A stretch of 64,000 bases of DNA from Zoroaster sp. YZ-2022 (GCA_029582265.1 CM055823.1:19650827-19714826), one strand, 5' to 3'; shown: positions 43,597 through 56,512, counted from the first letter of the stretch. The notes: generated from the letters alone by a model not told the origin. Numbers and translations: made by a program.

Positions 43597-44806
43597 ATGC
43601 AGTCTGCTTACCGACCATTCCATAGCACTGAACCTGCTCTTCTTCGTGTGCAGAACGACATCTTGCTCGCCCTTGACCAGCGTAAACAAGCTGTCTTTGG
43701 TGCTTTTGACACAATTGACCATAACCACCTCTGTCATCGTTTATCTTATCTCTATGGCATTAAGGGTACAGCTCTTAAATGGTTCTCTTCATATCTACAC
43801 AATCGTACACAGTCTGTCCTCATTAATAACGTTAATTCAGACTGTCATCATCTCTGGTGCGGTGTTCCTCAGGGTTCTGTGGCAGGGCCTTTGGAATTTG
43901 TAATGTTTAGTGCTCCTTTGCAACGCCTCATATCTGCTCACGGTTTTTCTAGTATTGCTTATGCTGATGACACTCAGCTTTACATTACTTTTGATCCTGC
44001 TGACCGTGCATCCGCCGTGTCTAAAATTGAAGCCTGCATTCAGGATGTAAAATCATGGGCAGTACAAAATAAACTCGCTTTAAACGACTCTAAAACTGAA
44101 ATAATATACTTTGGTTCACAATTCACTTCACTTTTATCACCACCCACCTTCCAAGTTGGCCAGTCCCTTATTGTACCATCCTTAGTTGCCAAAAATCTTG
44201 GAGTCTTGATGGACTCCTCCCTGAATATGAGTGATCATGTGGACCATGTTTGCAAAGCCGCTCTCATGGCAGTTAGGAAGATAGGTAAGATTCGCCGTTA
44301 CCTTGATAAGGATACCACCATTTGTCTAGTTCATGATCTCATCACATCGAGGCTTGACTAGTGTAACTAACTTCTCTACGGTCTCCCTGCAAAAGAACTC
44401 GCAAGACTTCAACGCGTACAAAATACAGCTGCTCGTCTTGTCACTTGTGTTCCTTTGTTCTCATCATATTACACCCATTTTACGTAATCTTCATTGGTTA
44501 CCTATTAATATGCGCATCGTCTATAAGATCCTTCTTTTGACTTTCAAAGCAAACCTTGGACTTGCTCCCACTTATATATCAGATCTTCTTCACAATTATA
44601 TTCCAGCTCGGTCATTACGATCATCCAGTCAGTCTCTCCTCGTATATCCATATTACGTTTCTTCAAAATACTATGGTCAAAGAACTTTTTCATATGCTGC
44701 TACGACATTATGGAATAATCTACCACTTCACATTCGCAAAGCTGACAATGTAAACATTTTCAAATCAATGTTAAAGACTCATTTGTTTAAATCTACCTAC
44801 ATCTGA
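43597..44806 (+). pseudogene. 5'-truncated CR1/L2-type LINE, reverse transcriptase
   Basis: It begins inside the RT with QSAYRPFHSTEPALLRVQND. AFDTIDH is present, but the residues just before it that carry the first catalytic aspartate (usually LLDLSA) are missing, replaced by KQAVFG. GVPQGSVAGPL and YADDTQLY (catalytic DD) are intact. After a stop at 44,359 the frame changes and the C-terminal region continues with HITPILRNLHWLPINMRIVY, GLAPTYISDLL and a final LKTHLFKSTYI, the standard end of CR1/L2/Rex1-like proteins. The endonuclease is absent. An (ATT)n tract follows about 80 bp later. Confidence 0.88.
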
Positions 44807-44887
44807 TTGTATTGTAAAGTTTGTTGCTCTTGTGTAATTTCTTGTCATATTCATCACGTTTTGTATCTTTCTTGCAATTTGCGCTAT

Positions 44888-45036
44888 CTATTATTATTAT
44901 TATTATATTATTATATTATTATTATATTATTATTATATTATTATATTATTATTATATTATTATTATATTAATTATTATAATAATTATAATTATAATTATA
45001 ATTATAATTATTATTATTATTATTATTATTTTTTTT
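44888..45036 (+). repeat. TTA/ATT microsatellite between two LINE 3' ends
   Basis: About 150 bp of TTATTA, ATTATAATTA and finally ATT repeats, ending in a T-rich run. The plus-strand CR1/L2-type LINE ends just before it, and the minus-strand Tx1-type LINE has its 3' end just after it. Confidence 0.9.
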
Positions 45037-45288
45037 CTTTTTTTTTTTCATTCCTTTGGAGTCATACAACTCCATTTATTTCAATCAAAACAAAACACAG
45101 TTTATAACAATAGGTGAGTTAGAACAAAAACAAGTACATACGTAAAATATTAAATAAGGGAGACAATTTGTAAGTTAAATATATAAACAGTAAAAAGATC
45201 ACACGAAAACTAAAATAAGCAAGACTTATAATCAAAAGGTGAATTTAAGTTTGTCTTTGTCATAATAGCACAGAGCACAATTTTTTGC

Positions 45289-48200
45289 TTAAATCAGGTT
45301 AAAAGCATCTATACCCAATCTGTTATTTTCCATAAGAATGAATTTCTTCAGGTTTCTTTTATACACTTTAAGTATATCAATATGAGCACTGCAATCTTTT
45401 TTTGCCACTTCACAACGAACATTCCAGATAATTTTATGCAATTTACCAATTAAAAGTAAAACCATGTTGTTCGTAATGTTAATGCCGAGGATTCTATTAC
45501 TGTCGAATATATAAAAATGGGTATTCCTTATGTATTTTGTAACAATGTTTTCTACAAAGAGCCAGGCGTCATAACATTCCTCGCATTCGATAAAAAGATG
45601 TTCGATGGTTTCAGTAGACCTGTTGCAGAGTAGGCAAACATTATTGCTGGTAATTCCTAATCTATAAAGTTTGTTTTTGGTGGGAAGAATTTTATGCTTA
45701 ACTTTAAACCACAAGTTCCTCTCTTCAGCTTCCATAAGAGGACAACGTCCATTTTTCCAAATATTGATATCAGGGTCAGTTATGTGAAAATAATTAATCT
45801 AATGTTGGACTACAGCAGGAGGCTTAAATTGGTTAGTAATCAAATAACTGTAGATAGTTTTTACATTCATATCCAGAAATCTCTTATTGATGTCTCCTTT
45901 CTTATCTTTGAAAGTGAGATTGTTCAGAAAGTGGTTTGCTGGGCCCTCTCGGTTTTCAGTAATGTAATCATTGTTAATGTTTCTTTCCAAACTGGCGACT
46001 ATCCTTCCTGCATTTAAAGGTAAAATGTTACATCCATTTGCTAGTGTCTGATGCTTCAACTTTTTAAAGCCCATAGGCCTTAAAATTTTGCTGTCTAATT
46101 CTTTTCCATTGTCCTTGGTAACAGTACCATTTTTCCAAAGGGGAAGCTCGTGGGTTTCATTAACACAAGAAAAAACTTTATTGTAATTAATTCCAGATTT
46201 CTTGAAGGCAAGAATTAATTCCTTATAAAAAACTTGGGTATTTGGACTAATAGCATTAGGATTATCTAATATGTACCAACCAAGTTCATTCTTTCCACTA
46301 GCGATACATAAACAGTAATCAAAGAGGTGTCTCCATTTCCTGGATGTAGTATGGTATTTCTTCAACACATTTAGTTTTAAAGTCTGTAATTTAAGCGGAA
46401 TATCAACAATTCCAATACCTCCCCTGTCTATGGGCCCAGTAATCGTCTTTCTTTTTATTTTATCTGGTTTACCATCCCAGAAGAAAGACCACTTGATACT
46501 CTCCATTTCATTAACATAATTATTGGGGCAGTGAATGATAGAACCGTGATAAGATAAACTTGCACCAATGAAACTGTTGAAAATAACAGCTTTTCCTTTC
46601 ATAGTTAAATTCCTCCCCTTCCATTTCTCAAGAACAGCTTTCATTTTGCTTATTCTCGGTTCCCAATTTCTTTTTGTGTTGTCGTGATTCCCAAAGAAGA
46701 TACCCAGAATTTTTAAGTGATCGTTAGTCCATGAAAACCCCGGTTTTATCTTGTCTATCCTTCCCTTACCAATCCAAAGCCCCTGCGATTTGTGTATATT
46801 AATTCTAGAACCCGATCCTTTGCTATAAATTTTTAACAATTTTTCAAGAATACTAAAATCGTTATTATCAGAAATAAAAATAGTAGCGTCATCAGCGTGT
46901 TGAATCAGTTTCAAGGAGCAATCAGTATTAGGAAGGGAAATGCCTTTCATATTATTTCTTATAAGATTTCCTAAACCTTCTGCACAAATAGCATATAAAA
47001 GTGGTGACAGGGGGCATCCTTGCCTAATACCTCGAGTCACTTGAAAAGGTTCAGTAATGAAATTATTAACTAGAACTGTACTGTTAGGATTACTGTAAAG
47101 AATTTTAACCCAATTAATCAAAATTTTAGGAATTCCCATAGCCCCCATTATGTCAAACATATATTTCCATTCAATTCTATCAAAGGCCTTTTCCTGGTCA
47201 ATACTGATAAGAGCAGCTTGTTCTTCTTCATTATTAACATAATAAATAACATCTCTGAGTAACATTAAATTATCATGAATATTTCTGTCTTTCACACCAC
47301 AGGATTGATCATTTCCTATAATAAACGGCATAATTCTCTTTAAACGATTGGTAATAACTTTGGAGATAATTTTATAATCAACATTAAGAAGGCTAATGGG
47401 CCTCCAATTTTAAGATCACTTCTTTTCCTCTATTCTTAAAAATAAGACGAATCAAGGCGGTATTCATAGTAGTTGGGAGAAAGGTCTTATTACATTCATT
47501 GATAATTTGTAAAAAATCGTCTTTTATGAGCGGCCAAAAAAAAGGTATAAAACTCAGTAGTTAAACCATCTAAACCTGGTGATTTACAAGTATTCATTTG
47601 ATTGATGGCTTGAAAAACTTCGTTTTCTGTAATTAAACTTTCTAAGTCTTCAATTTCATCATCAGGTAAATTTACTTGTTTAATGGTGTTCAATATATCT
47701 TCAGCAGCTTCACTGTCAATATTCTCAGCTGAATACAAATTTTGGTAAAACAAATTAACATATTTACACATGGAAATGGCGTCAGTGTAAATTGTACCAT
47801 TCTCATCTTTTAAATTATGAATAATATTATCGTTAGATCTCTGCTTTTCCATTCCAAGGAAGAGTTTACTTGGTTTTTCTTCTGCCATTTTTATTATGTG
47901 CATTCTATTTCTAGATTCGTCAAAATCTTTCATCACATAATTTTTAATTTTGTTCTCAACTTCAAAGATAGCGTTGGGGTCGGGAGTAGGTTTATTCATA
48001 AGATTTCTAAGAGTTTTCTGAAGATGACATTTATGCTTTTTTTCTTTGTAATACACTTCCGAATCGTAATCTTTAATAATCTCTTTTAAATTCATTTTAC
48101 CCACATCCCACCAACTGAGAATGCTGTCAAAGGTACTTTTTTTTATTTCCAATAATCCCAGAAGAATTTAATACGATCTTTGCATTGATCATCTTTCAAA

Positions 48201-48933
48201 ATATTATTATTACAAAACCATCTGCCTGGTCCCCGTGTGACTTCTTGTTTTTGAAGTCTAAAACTAAGAGCACAGTGATCAGATAAACCTACAGAACTGA
48301 CACTGGCTTCAGGTATGATAAATAGCAAGTTGCTTGTGACAAAGGAATAATCAATCCTACTGCTTCTTTTGAGACCCTTATGATAAAATGTATAACCCTG
48401 CTCATCTGGATACCAAGTTCTCCAAACATCATACATATCTTTTTCTAAAATAAGGTTATTTAATTCAGGAATACTATTATCATTACCATCAATGTCAAGT
48501 TGACAATTAAAGTCACCATTAACTATCCAGTTATGATCTTCATATAAAAAGTTGGCCAACGATTTAAAAAACCTTTTCCTAGGATACATAAAATTAGGAG
48601 CATATATAGACACAACACCGATATTTGTCCCTTTCCAAAGAAAATCCGCTTTAACTAAACGCCCTCTTTGTCATTATCTTTGTTAGTGAGTTTAATTCCG
48701 CTTTTATTTGATGTTAGAATAGCTACTCCTCTCGAGAAATTTTCACCATGGCTGAAAAAAATCTCCCCTCCCCACTGCTGTTTCCAATAATCTTCATCTT
48801 CTAGAGTACTATGAGTTTCTTGTAAACAAATGATATCATGTTTTCGATTTAAAAGATTAAAGAAATTCTCTTTTTGATTGTTACGGAGCCCATTGACGTT
48901 TAAAGTAGTTATTCTAAGCATCATACAAAACAA
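45289..48933 (-). pseudogene. Tx1-type LINE ORF2: endonuclease and reverse transcriptase
   Basis: ORF2 nicks target DNA and primes reverse transcription. It starts at 48,933 (or MLRITTLNVNGLRNNQ at 48,921). Endonuclease motifs are LNVNGLRN, IICLQETHS, VNGDFNC, RIDYSFVTSN and SDHCALSF (48,920-48,250). RT motifs are CKSPGLDGLTTEFY (about 47,560), then ALISIDQEKAFDRIEW, RGIRQGCPLSPLLYA and LIQHADDATIF, in which HADD replaces the usual YADD. The long frame 47,331-45,799 is intact. The C-terminal motif CLLCNRSTETIEHLFIEC lies at about 45,600. Frame changes lie near 48,640, 48,150, 47,500, 47,370 and 45,770. About 1,210 codons, normal for the clade. Confidence 0.9.
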
Positions 48934-48973
48934 AATTAAAGAAAGGCAATCATAGTAAGGACAGAAAAATCAC

Positions 48974-50244
48974 TTATTCTCCCGTCATATTTTCTTTCCT
49001 CTGCCACCTCCTCTTCCTTTGTGACTGATGTATGGTACCACCCGTCTGCTTGTTATATTCTGAAAGGCCGGACCCCTTTTCTTCCTGAAGTGTTGTATCC
49101 TTGACGTGTATATGGTACAAGTTCAAAGGAATCTTGTGAGTCCATAATGTCTTCGTCTGTGCTTGGTACTTCTCCGTTATCAGTTTTGCTTGTCGTTTTC
49201 CTTGGCGGCTTCTTTTTCCCACCTTTAACTGCATTTGCCCAGTTTTTGGTGGTTGTCTCGGAGTTGGGGCTCATCTGATCTCGAGGACAGGCCTGCTCTA
49301 TCACTAGTGTCGAGATGACTCTTTCTTTTTCCTCACCGGTGTGCCTCTATCTTTCTCCTTTCCGCTGATGTGAGTTGTTGACTTCTTTAGATTCTGTTGA
49401 CTTTTGCGGACCTTTATCTTGTTCTTCCTCTCTTCCGTCTTCATTTTCTCCTTTCCCTTCATCATCATTCGTCTCCTTCTCTTTTGAAGGGACACGAGCT
49501 GTAACCTCTTGCAGATCATCTTCAGCATCTTCAAATTTATCTGAAGATTTGTCGTCCTTTTTCCCGCCATTTTCCCCATCTGAATCAACCTCGATTTCTT
49601 CTGAACTGTCTACATCGGAATCTTCATCACCTGTGCCTTGTTTTTGTATTTCGTGTTGATTCGCCCGGTGTCCCTCTTCTCCGCAAACAAAGCATCTTCC
49701 TTGTAAGTTGTAGTTCCGTGCAATATGGCCTGGTTGTTTACATAAACGGCAGGTTTTAATCTGACCACGATGTCTAACTGGTAGATTAAAGTCACCAATC
49801 TTTAAGAAACTTGGAATCGGTTTCTTAATACTTATCACGAGAATGCTTCGAACTCCAGTTTCTACACTGTCATCGAAATCATGAGTTTGGCGTCTGATAT
49901 TTGCAACTGTCCCATATGCAGACAGTGCTGAAGTGACAGTTTGGTCAGCCATCTCGTAAGGTGCTTTTACATACACCACTAATGAATTCTGCGTTGGCCC
50001 TCTCACAATTGATAAGAATTCCGTTGATTGTTATTCCATGCAGTGCGATTCTTTCACAGTTAGCCTCATTGTTAAAGGATACGTTGTACCAGCCTGTGTT
50101 GAGCTCTGCAATACACTTGATTATCACGCTCTTCCAGTTCTTTGTGTGTTGCGTAATACACTTCTTCAGGCTCAACTTTGAAATCTGGGCGGAACTTTAT
50201 TGTGTTTGGTCTTTTCAAGAATTTCTATACAAGGTGTACGCCAT
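48974..50244 (-). pseudogene. Tx1-type LINE ORF1: nucleic-acid-binding protein
   Basis: ORF1 packages the element RNA. From about 50,244 the frame reads through CITQHTKNWKSVIIKC and WYNVSFNNEANCERIALHGI, an RRM-like fold segment, then VVYVKAPYEMADQTVTSALS and AYGTVANIRRQTHDFDDSVE. Two zinc knuckles follow, CRLCKQPGHIARNY and CFVCGEEGHRANQH; both lack the last cysteine of the CCHC pattern. The rest (49,650-48,974) is a long acidic/basic low-complexity tail (SSEEIEVDSDGENGGKKDDK). Frame changes lie near 50,180, 49,980, 49,330 and 49,240. It ends 40 bp before ORF2. Confidence 0.82.
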
Positions 50245-50477
50245 GGTCTATGGGCAAAATGGCGTCGGCGTTCTTCGCCTAGCCTAGCCGTGCAAATCCA
50301 AAACCAATGTTATGGAAGCTATTTCAGCTCTTATCAGTCAAAGGCAACAACCGCTGTGATCTATAAACAATCTAAACAGTACCTTAATTCCAAAAGTTGT
50401 AAAATCTCTTCAAAAACGGTGAAAAGGGCGATTTTCTGGGAGCTAATCCGATGACGTGTCTTGCAACCGGATCGCAT

Positions 50478-50557
50478 ATTATTATTATTGTTGTTGTTAT
50501 TGTTGTTATTTGTTGTTGTTATTGTTGTTATTGTTATTGTTGTTGTTATTTATTGTT

Positions 50558-50593
<36 letters not shown>

Positions 50594-51275
50594 ATTTATT
50601 GTTATTGTTATTGTTGTTATTATTGTTGTTATTTATGTTGTTGTTGTTTATTATTGTTATTTATTATTATTTATTGTATTTATTTATTTATTATTTATTA
50701 TTTATTATTATTTATTTATTATTATTGTTATTGTTATTATTATTATTTATTGTTATTGTTATTTATTATTTATTGTTATTATTATTGTTATTTATTTATT
50801 TATTATTATTTATTATTGTTATTTATTATTTATTTATTGTTATTTATTATTATTGTTATTTATTGTTATTGTTATTATTATTTATTATTATTATTATTGT
50901 TATTTATTTATTTATTGTTATTGTATGTTATTATTTATTTATTTATTGTTGTTGTTGTTATTGTTGTTATTATTATTTATTATTATTATTATTATTATTA
51001 TTGTTATTGTATTATGTTATTATTATTATTATTATTTATTATTATTATTATTATTATTATTTATTATTATTATTATTATTATTATTTATTATTTATTATT
51101 TATTATTATTATTTATTATTATTTATTTATTATTATTATTTATTCTTATTATTATTGTTTATTATTATTTATTATTATTATTATTTATTATTATTTATTA
51201 ATTATTTATTATTATTTATTAATTATTTATTTATTTTTTATTTATTTTTTATTATTTTTTATTATTTATTTATTA

Positions 51276-51314
<39 letters not shown>

Positions 51315-51604
51315 GTTATTTATTATTTGTTATTATATTTATTTATTATTTATTATTTATTATTATTATTATTTATTGTTATTATTGTTATTATTTATTT
51401 ATTATTATTATTTATTCTTATTTATTTATTTATTGTTATTTATTATTATTATTATTATTTATTGTTGTTGTTATTTATTTATTGTTATTATTGTTGTTAT
51501 TTATTGTTGTTGTTGTTATTGTTATTTATTATGTTGTTGTTGTTATTTATTGTTGTTGTTATTGTTGTTATTTATTGTTGTTGTTATTGTTGTTATTGTT
51601 ATTT

Positions 51605-51641
<37 letters not shown>
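50478..51641 (+). repeat. TTA/TTG trinucleotide microsatellite, 1.2 kb
   Basis: Mixed TTA, TTG and TTTA repeats for almost 1.2 kb, with TTG-rich ends and a TTA-rich centre. Long open frames of Leu/Ile/Tyr/Val in all three forward frames are artefacts. It flanks the 5' end of the Tx1-type LINE directly. Confidence 0.95.
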
Positions 51642-51645
<4 letters not shown>

Positions 51646-52377
51646 GACCATGGCAACCATGAACACTCATTATCATTGATCTTTGCGTGAGGGGGTCCCA
51701 AAGTATAGTTAGGAAAAGTCAGAAATTTTCAGCGTGATCGAACACAGAATTCTGGAGATATTATTTTAAAAAATCATTGGGTGAACATTGCGCTCCCCGG
51801 CCCTGATAGCAGGGTTAACCTGACAACCTGTGGCCACGCATATCTTTAACATAGATGCACAGATCCCTATATTTTGAATTGATTTTCTCAAATCGTTTAT
51901 TCAAAAACTGTTACAAAATAGGTGATTATCGGAACAAAAGAAAATGTTGTGTGGCGCATTCATCTATTTGATAATGTATGTATCAGTCTAGTGTGACGAC
52001 TAGTCTACACATTTTTAAAACACATTTCATAATACGCGCGCGCCAGACATGCGTGCATGACGGACTTATTAATATCCAGTCACTCCTTGAATATGACACT
52101 TGGACGCTCATGTCATCTGTTGATTATGTGTGTGCTATAATGTTGTTCCACTGCAAGCCCACGTACCGATATTTTTTGCGTACCGATATTTTGCAGTTTA
52201 TAAGTTCGTTCAAGTCTGTGATGACTTAAAATGTTCATCTTTGTTTTTCAGAAATAATACTTCTGTTTTTCGAGTCATAATCATAATTTCACCACATTTT
52301 AAACATCATGCAAAATAACTGAAACTACAACAGACTGAATCTTATTTTCTAACATGTTTTTTTTCCTTCTTTTTTAG
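51642..52377. other. Intronic sequence before the 7TM exon
   Basis: No exon is recognised. It ends in a good polypyrimidine tract (TTTTTTTTCCTTCTTTTTTAG), the acceptor of the receptor exon. Confidence 0.6.
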
Positions 52378-53497
52378 GACCGTCGATGACTACCGACTCT
52401 GCGCAATTTGTTTCAGCTATTCCTGGTTTAATCACTCTGATTTGCAAAACCACCGCGTATACGTCACCATTAAGCCACTGTGGCAGTATGATGAGGAACC
52501 AAGTACTCAGAGTGTTCATATGGATAATTGGTCCAGGCCGCCCTCATTGGTAATCTAGTTGTTGTTATTTGGAGATGCAGGCAATTACGCAAAGAAACAC
52601 ATGAGAATAAAACGCACTCTTTCTTGGTTTTGAACTTGGCTATATCTGATCTGATCATGGGTGTTTATATGCTGATCATTGCAGTGCAGATGTACAATTT
52701 AGGAGAAGTTCTTTAATGGAGCGGAGATGGCGGTCCAGTGCAGTTTTCAAGATTGCTGGGGTGTTGTCTGTACTGTCAAGTGAAGCATCTGTCTTCTTCG
52801 TCACCATAGATTAGTATTGAGTGTTTCATAGGCATCGTATTTCCATTTAGTCCATTTCAAATCCGTAGGAAGACATCCAAAGTGATTGTATGTATAATAT
52901 GGGTAGTGTCTGCATGTCTCAGTATTATTCAACCGTAATAAGTGGGTCTGATTCAAGATATATGGATTATATGATGTTTGTATCGGGCTTCCTTTAATAA
53001 CACGACCAAGCAGTATTAGTAGTGAAGAGAACAGCGCTAGCGAAGGAGTACCGTGGATACCCAAAATTTCGACCCCAGTTGCTCACGGAAGTGTACCATC
53101 GTGGATGTACTCTATTGTCCTGTTTCTTGGTGTGAACTTGTGCTTTGTGATCGTTCTTTGCTGTTACATAGCAATGTTCGTGAGTGTACAAAAAACAGCC
53201 AAGAATGTCCAGAGTGGCTGCTCATCGGAAACGGGAAGTGAAGATGGCGATTAAAATGGCGTTCATAGTAGGTACGGACTTCGCCTGCTGGATGCCTGTC
53301 ATCATCATGGGGATTCTCTCGCAGTCCAATGCAGTGCAGATCAGTCTTGAAATGTATGCCTGGATTTCCGTATTTATACTATAATCAACTCATCAGTGAA
53401 TCCATATCTATATACAATCGTCACTGCAGTTGCCAATAAAGTTCAAAATGCCAAATCCAACAACCGTCCGATAGGTCTAAACATGGCACAATTATAA
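52378..53497 (+). CDS. 7TM exon of LGR/GRL101-like LRR receptor, frame-broken
   Basis: The last coding exon, from acceptor TTCTTTTTTAG to TAA at 53,497. A cysteine-containing hinge (TVDDYRLCAICFS, then SPLSHCGSMMRNQVLRVFIW) leads into TM1 (NLVVVIWRCRQLRKE). TM2 is LVLNLAISDLIMGVYMLIIA with the conserved aspartate. TM3 is near 52,760-52,850, ending SIECFIGIVFPF, where ECF replaces DRY. TM5 is VLFLGVNLCFVIVLCCYIAM-like at 53,125. The basic loop 3 is KTAKNVQSG. TM6 is VGTDFACWMPVIIMGIL with CWxP, and TM7 ends in NPYLYT (NPxxY). The C-tail is about 30 residues. These are signatures of rhodopsin-like LRR receptors. At least five frame changes mean a pseudogene or sequencing errors. Confidence 0.85.
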
Positions 53498-55339
53498 ACA
53501 CAAATTTAACACTTTTGTCTTGAAAACTAAAGACTGCCTCTGAACCATTATCTTAAGACTTAATATCCCAAATTAAAAGCCAAATATTTTCAAATACCTT
53601 GATTAAACGCAGATATTTTTTCAACCTTTTTTTGGCTATTCAAATGGTACACTTTGTCAAAACGTAGTTCATATGTTTTTGTTTCTTGAACAAAATATTG
53701 ATATTTTGATGAATTTTATCATTGATATTATTTAAAATATATTATATAAAAATAATAACACATCTTCAAATTAAAAGAGGTATTCCCTCATCGTTCAAGT
53801 TCATTCTTGTTTTGGGTCACATGGTCTGCATTTAATTTATGGTCTGTACACACTGTCACCGTCGTACACGAAGGTGAAAGTCCAACCTGGGTTAGGTTGT
53901 ACATCCTGTTGGCAATATTGCTCCTAGGATAATTGAAAACATTCAAACACTTTATAATCTCTAATTGTAAGCTAAACAGTTTTAAAAATGTGTAGTTTTT
54001 TTGTAAAAAGAAAATCAGATTTAGAATTCTTGGTAAAATGTCTGTAAACGCATCCATACTTTTTAAGAAACAAGAGATGTGTGCTTGTGAAAGTTTCAGC
54101 TTATTTCGTAGTGTTGTTTAAGAAAAAAAATTAAAATGCATTTAGATTATTTGTAGCGTATTCATTCTAATGAATCATTAGCTGATGATCCATTTCAGAA
54201 CCAATTAAGCTTGTATCTTTTCAGGTAATTACCAATGGTGAACACTCAGTTTAACCTTGATTAAATTACCACTTTCTCAATGTTACAGAGAAACATTGTG
54301 TTAATAAATGTCATGTGGCCTTACGCAGATTTTTGGAATGTGGCTTTTCATTAAGGATATTGATTAACTTTTGTTATTGGCACTCGAAACTTCTTAAGTT
54401 CAATATTTAATTATTTAATAATTATAGTCATTATATTCAGTATATTTAATATTATGTAATAAGGAGATAAACGTTTGTCGCGTGGTCTTTACCGTACGGT
54501 AATGACCAGCTTTGGTCGTGGTCACATGCGATAAAGGAACCAGCTGAAGGTGAGGTACTTTATCGCCTGTAGCCACGCACAACCGTTCATTATCATGCGG
54601 TAAAGACAAAACGCCAATCTTTTATTCTTATTAATAAATGCCTGTATAGATTCAGTTTAAAAATTAAATAAATAAAAAAGTTTTTAAAAATAAACAAATA
54701 AAAAACAAATTTTTAAGAAAAAACCTAGCAATAGCCAACTCCACGTTTTGGGGACAAATGAAAGACTTTCAAAGTACATGAGTCAGTGTGATGCGAAACA
54801 AACTTCGTCCCTTGTTTGGTTCAAATCCGTGTCGCCGTCATACGCCGGCTAATAGAACAGCTGGCGCGTTACATACGCCCGCTGCTCTGGTAATTTTGAT
54901 GAGCCTTGTCTTTACCATCCTTGATACACCCCACGTGATCAGATTTTCTTATCTGTCTTGGGCAATTATGAATGGTATTTATTATATGTACTGTTTTTAT
55001 TAAAGTAACGTCAAACGTACCGACATTATATTGTTCATATTAAAGTTTCAGCTGTGTGTATACTCGTAAAACTAAGGTGTGGGAATCAACCTTTTAAAAA
55101 CACGGAGTCAAGTTAAGTTTAACTTTATCAATGTTAATTCAACACTTTTACAAGTTAAATCCAACTTTATAAAGAGTTGTCACTCACCGAACTTTTTAAA
55201 ATGTTGATTCCACACAATATATTCCCTGAATGTGTGTAGCGGTGATGAATTATTATTTATTGAGTAAAACAAATGAAATTGCCCTCTTCATGGAATTTCA
55301 GAAAGTTCCAAAGCAAATTGATACAAAAAGTTGTTTACA
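53498..55339. other. 3' flank, no gene seen
   Basis: AT-rich sequence, probably including the 3' UTR of the receptor just after 53,497. No further exon or element is recognised. A GC-richer stretch at 54,470-54,600 contains the short palindrome TACCGTACGGTA. Confidence 0.4.
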
Positions 55340-55690
55340 GTAGGATTAGACAAAGTCCTGATGTTAAACCGAGAAAAATGGCTATTGAGATTTACGGTGA
55401 GCTATTGAGAAGTAATTTAATGTGCAGTTCATGACAGTTTCAATTAACACATTTTGCAGTTATGGCTTAGTAGAGATTTAGTGTATCTTTGGTAATTTGA
55501 GTAAAGAATACCATAGCCATTCCGGTCGTTTAATTTAAATAAATAATGTTTGACAAAGTCCATGATGTTAAACTATGATTTTGCGGTAATGTATTGACAT
55601 ACTACAGTTCATGACAGTTTCGAGTTTAACACATTTGGCTTAGTAAGCTTTGGTGTATCTTTGGTAATTTGAGTAAGGAATACATAGTGA
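55340..55690 (+). repeat. Tandem duplication of about 200 bp
   Basis: Two imperfect copies (about 55,340-55,515 and 55,545-55,690) share GACAAAGTCC.TGATGTTAAAC, CAGTTCATGACAGTTTC and GTGTATCTTTGGTAATTTGAG. No coding content. Confidence 0.7.
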
Positions 55691-56512
55691 TATAATACAT
55701 TGTGTAGCACACAATAAACACATTATATTGCCAGATATATAACTTAGTTTCATTCAAGATCTCAATAATCACAGATTGAAAGTCAAGCTTAAGAGAATGC
55801 AAATCCTTTCTTATGTCAAATGTTTCGAGGAATTGTAATACAGTCAACATATTGAAGGAATTTCAAAAACTGAACGATTTTCGTTGGCAAACCTTACATT
55901 ACATTTAGTTATTACTCAGATAATGATACATAGATAATTTGGAGTTAAATGTAATGTGTTACTGAAGTGTTTTAATTTCAGCTTCTTGATTGTGATTAAG
56001 TATTTATTGTAGTTAAGTATTTACTCTAATTGATTATTGCTGTCAAGTATTTTTCCAGGTTCTTTAATTGTAATGCGTAATTAAATCCTTCAAAATTTAA
56101 AACAACGGAGATTGGTATTATTATTATTATGTAACGTATGTTCATTTCGCTCCATGTTTTTAAAAAACGACGAAATACAGTTACATGATATTTATGTTTT
56201 TAGTGTTTTTAACATAATTGCAGGACAGCATGTCTTTGTGTGTAAATTCGACATTCTTGTTTTTCGAAGAATGAAAACACTTCAGACGAAATTCTTTCTC
56301 AGGATGATCACTACGTGTACCTGTTTAGGTTTAATATTTAATAAGGTCTTGAATATTCTGGGGTACACCCAAACTCCACTTGTCTGCAAAAATATTAATA
56401 ATTAAATACGTTTTACCGTTTGATGAAAACTCTTAAAGGGAAACTGTTACGGTTGCAGTTTGTATCCACATAAAACCCTTTTCTGCACTTAATCGGTTGA
56501 CCATGATATTAA

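Larger units (their letters stand above)
45037..50475 (-). mobile_element. Tx1-clade (L1 superfamily) non-LTR retrotransposon
   Basis: Nearly full length at about 5.4 kb. It has a 5' UTR of about 230 bp, ORF1 with CCHC-like knuckles, then ORF2 with AP endonuclease, reverse transcriptase and a C-terminal cysteine-histidine motif, and a 3' UTR of about 250 bp. On the minus strand the 3' end reads GGAATG followed by an A-rich tail into AAT repeats. Both flanks are TTA-rich microsatellite. ORF2 has four or five frame changes, several at homopolymers. Confidence 0.9.

Noticed and set aside
45694..46017. Plus-strand frame of 107 residues
   Set aside because: It is antisense to ORF2 of the Tx1-type LINE, which shows clear RT and zinc-motif sequence on the minus strand.
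50451..51690. Open frames of up to 407 residues rich in Leu, Ile, Tyr and Val in all three forward frames
   Set aside because: They are translations of a TTA/TTG microsatellite; all three frames are open because the repeat has few stop codons.
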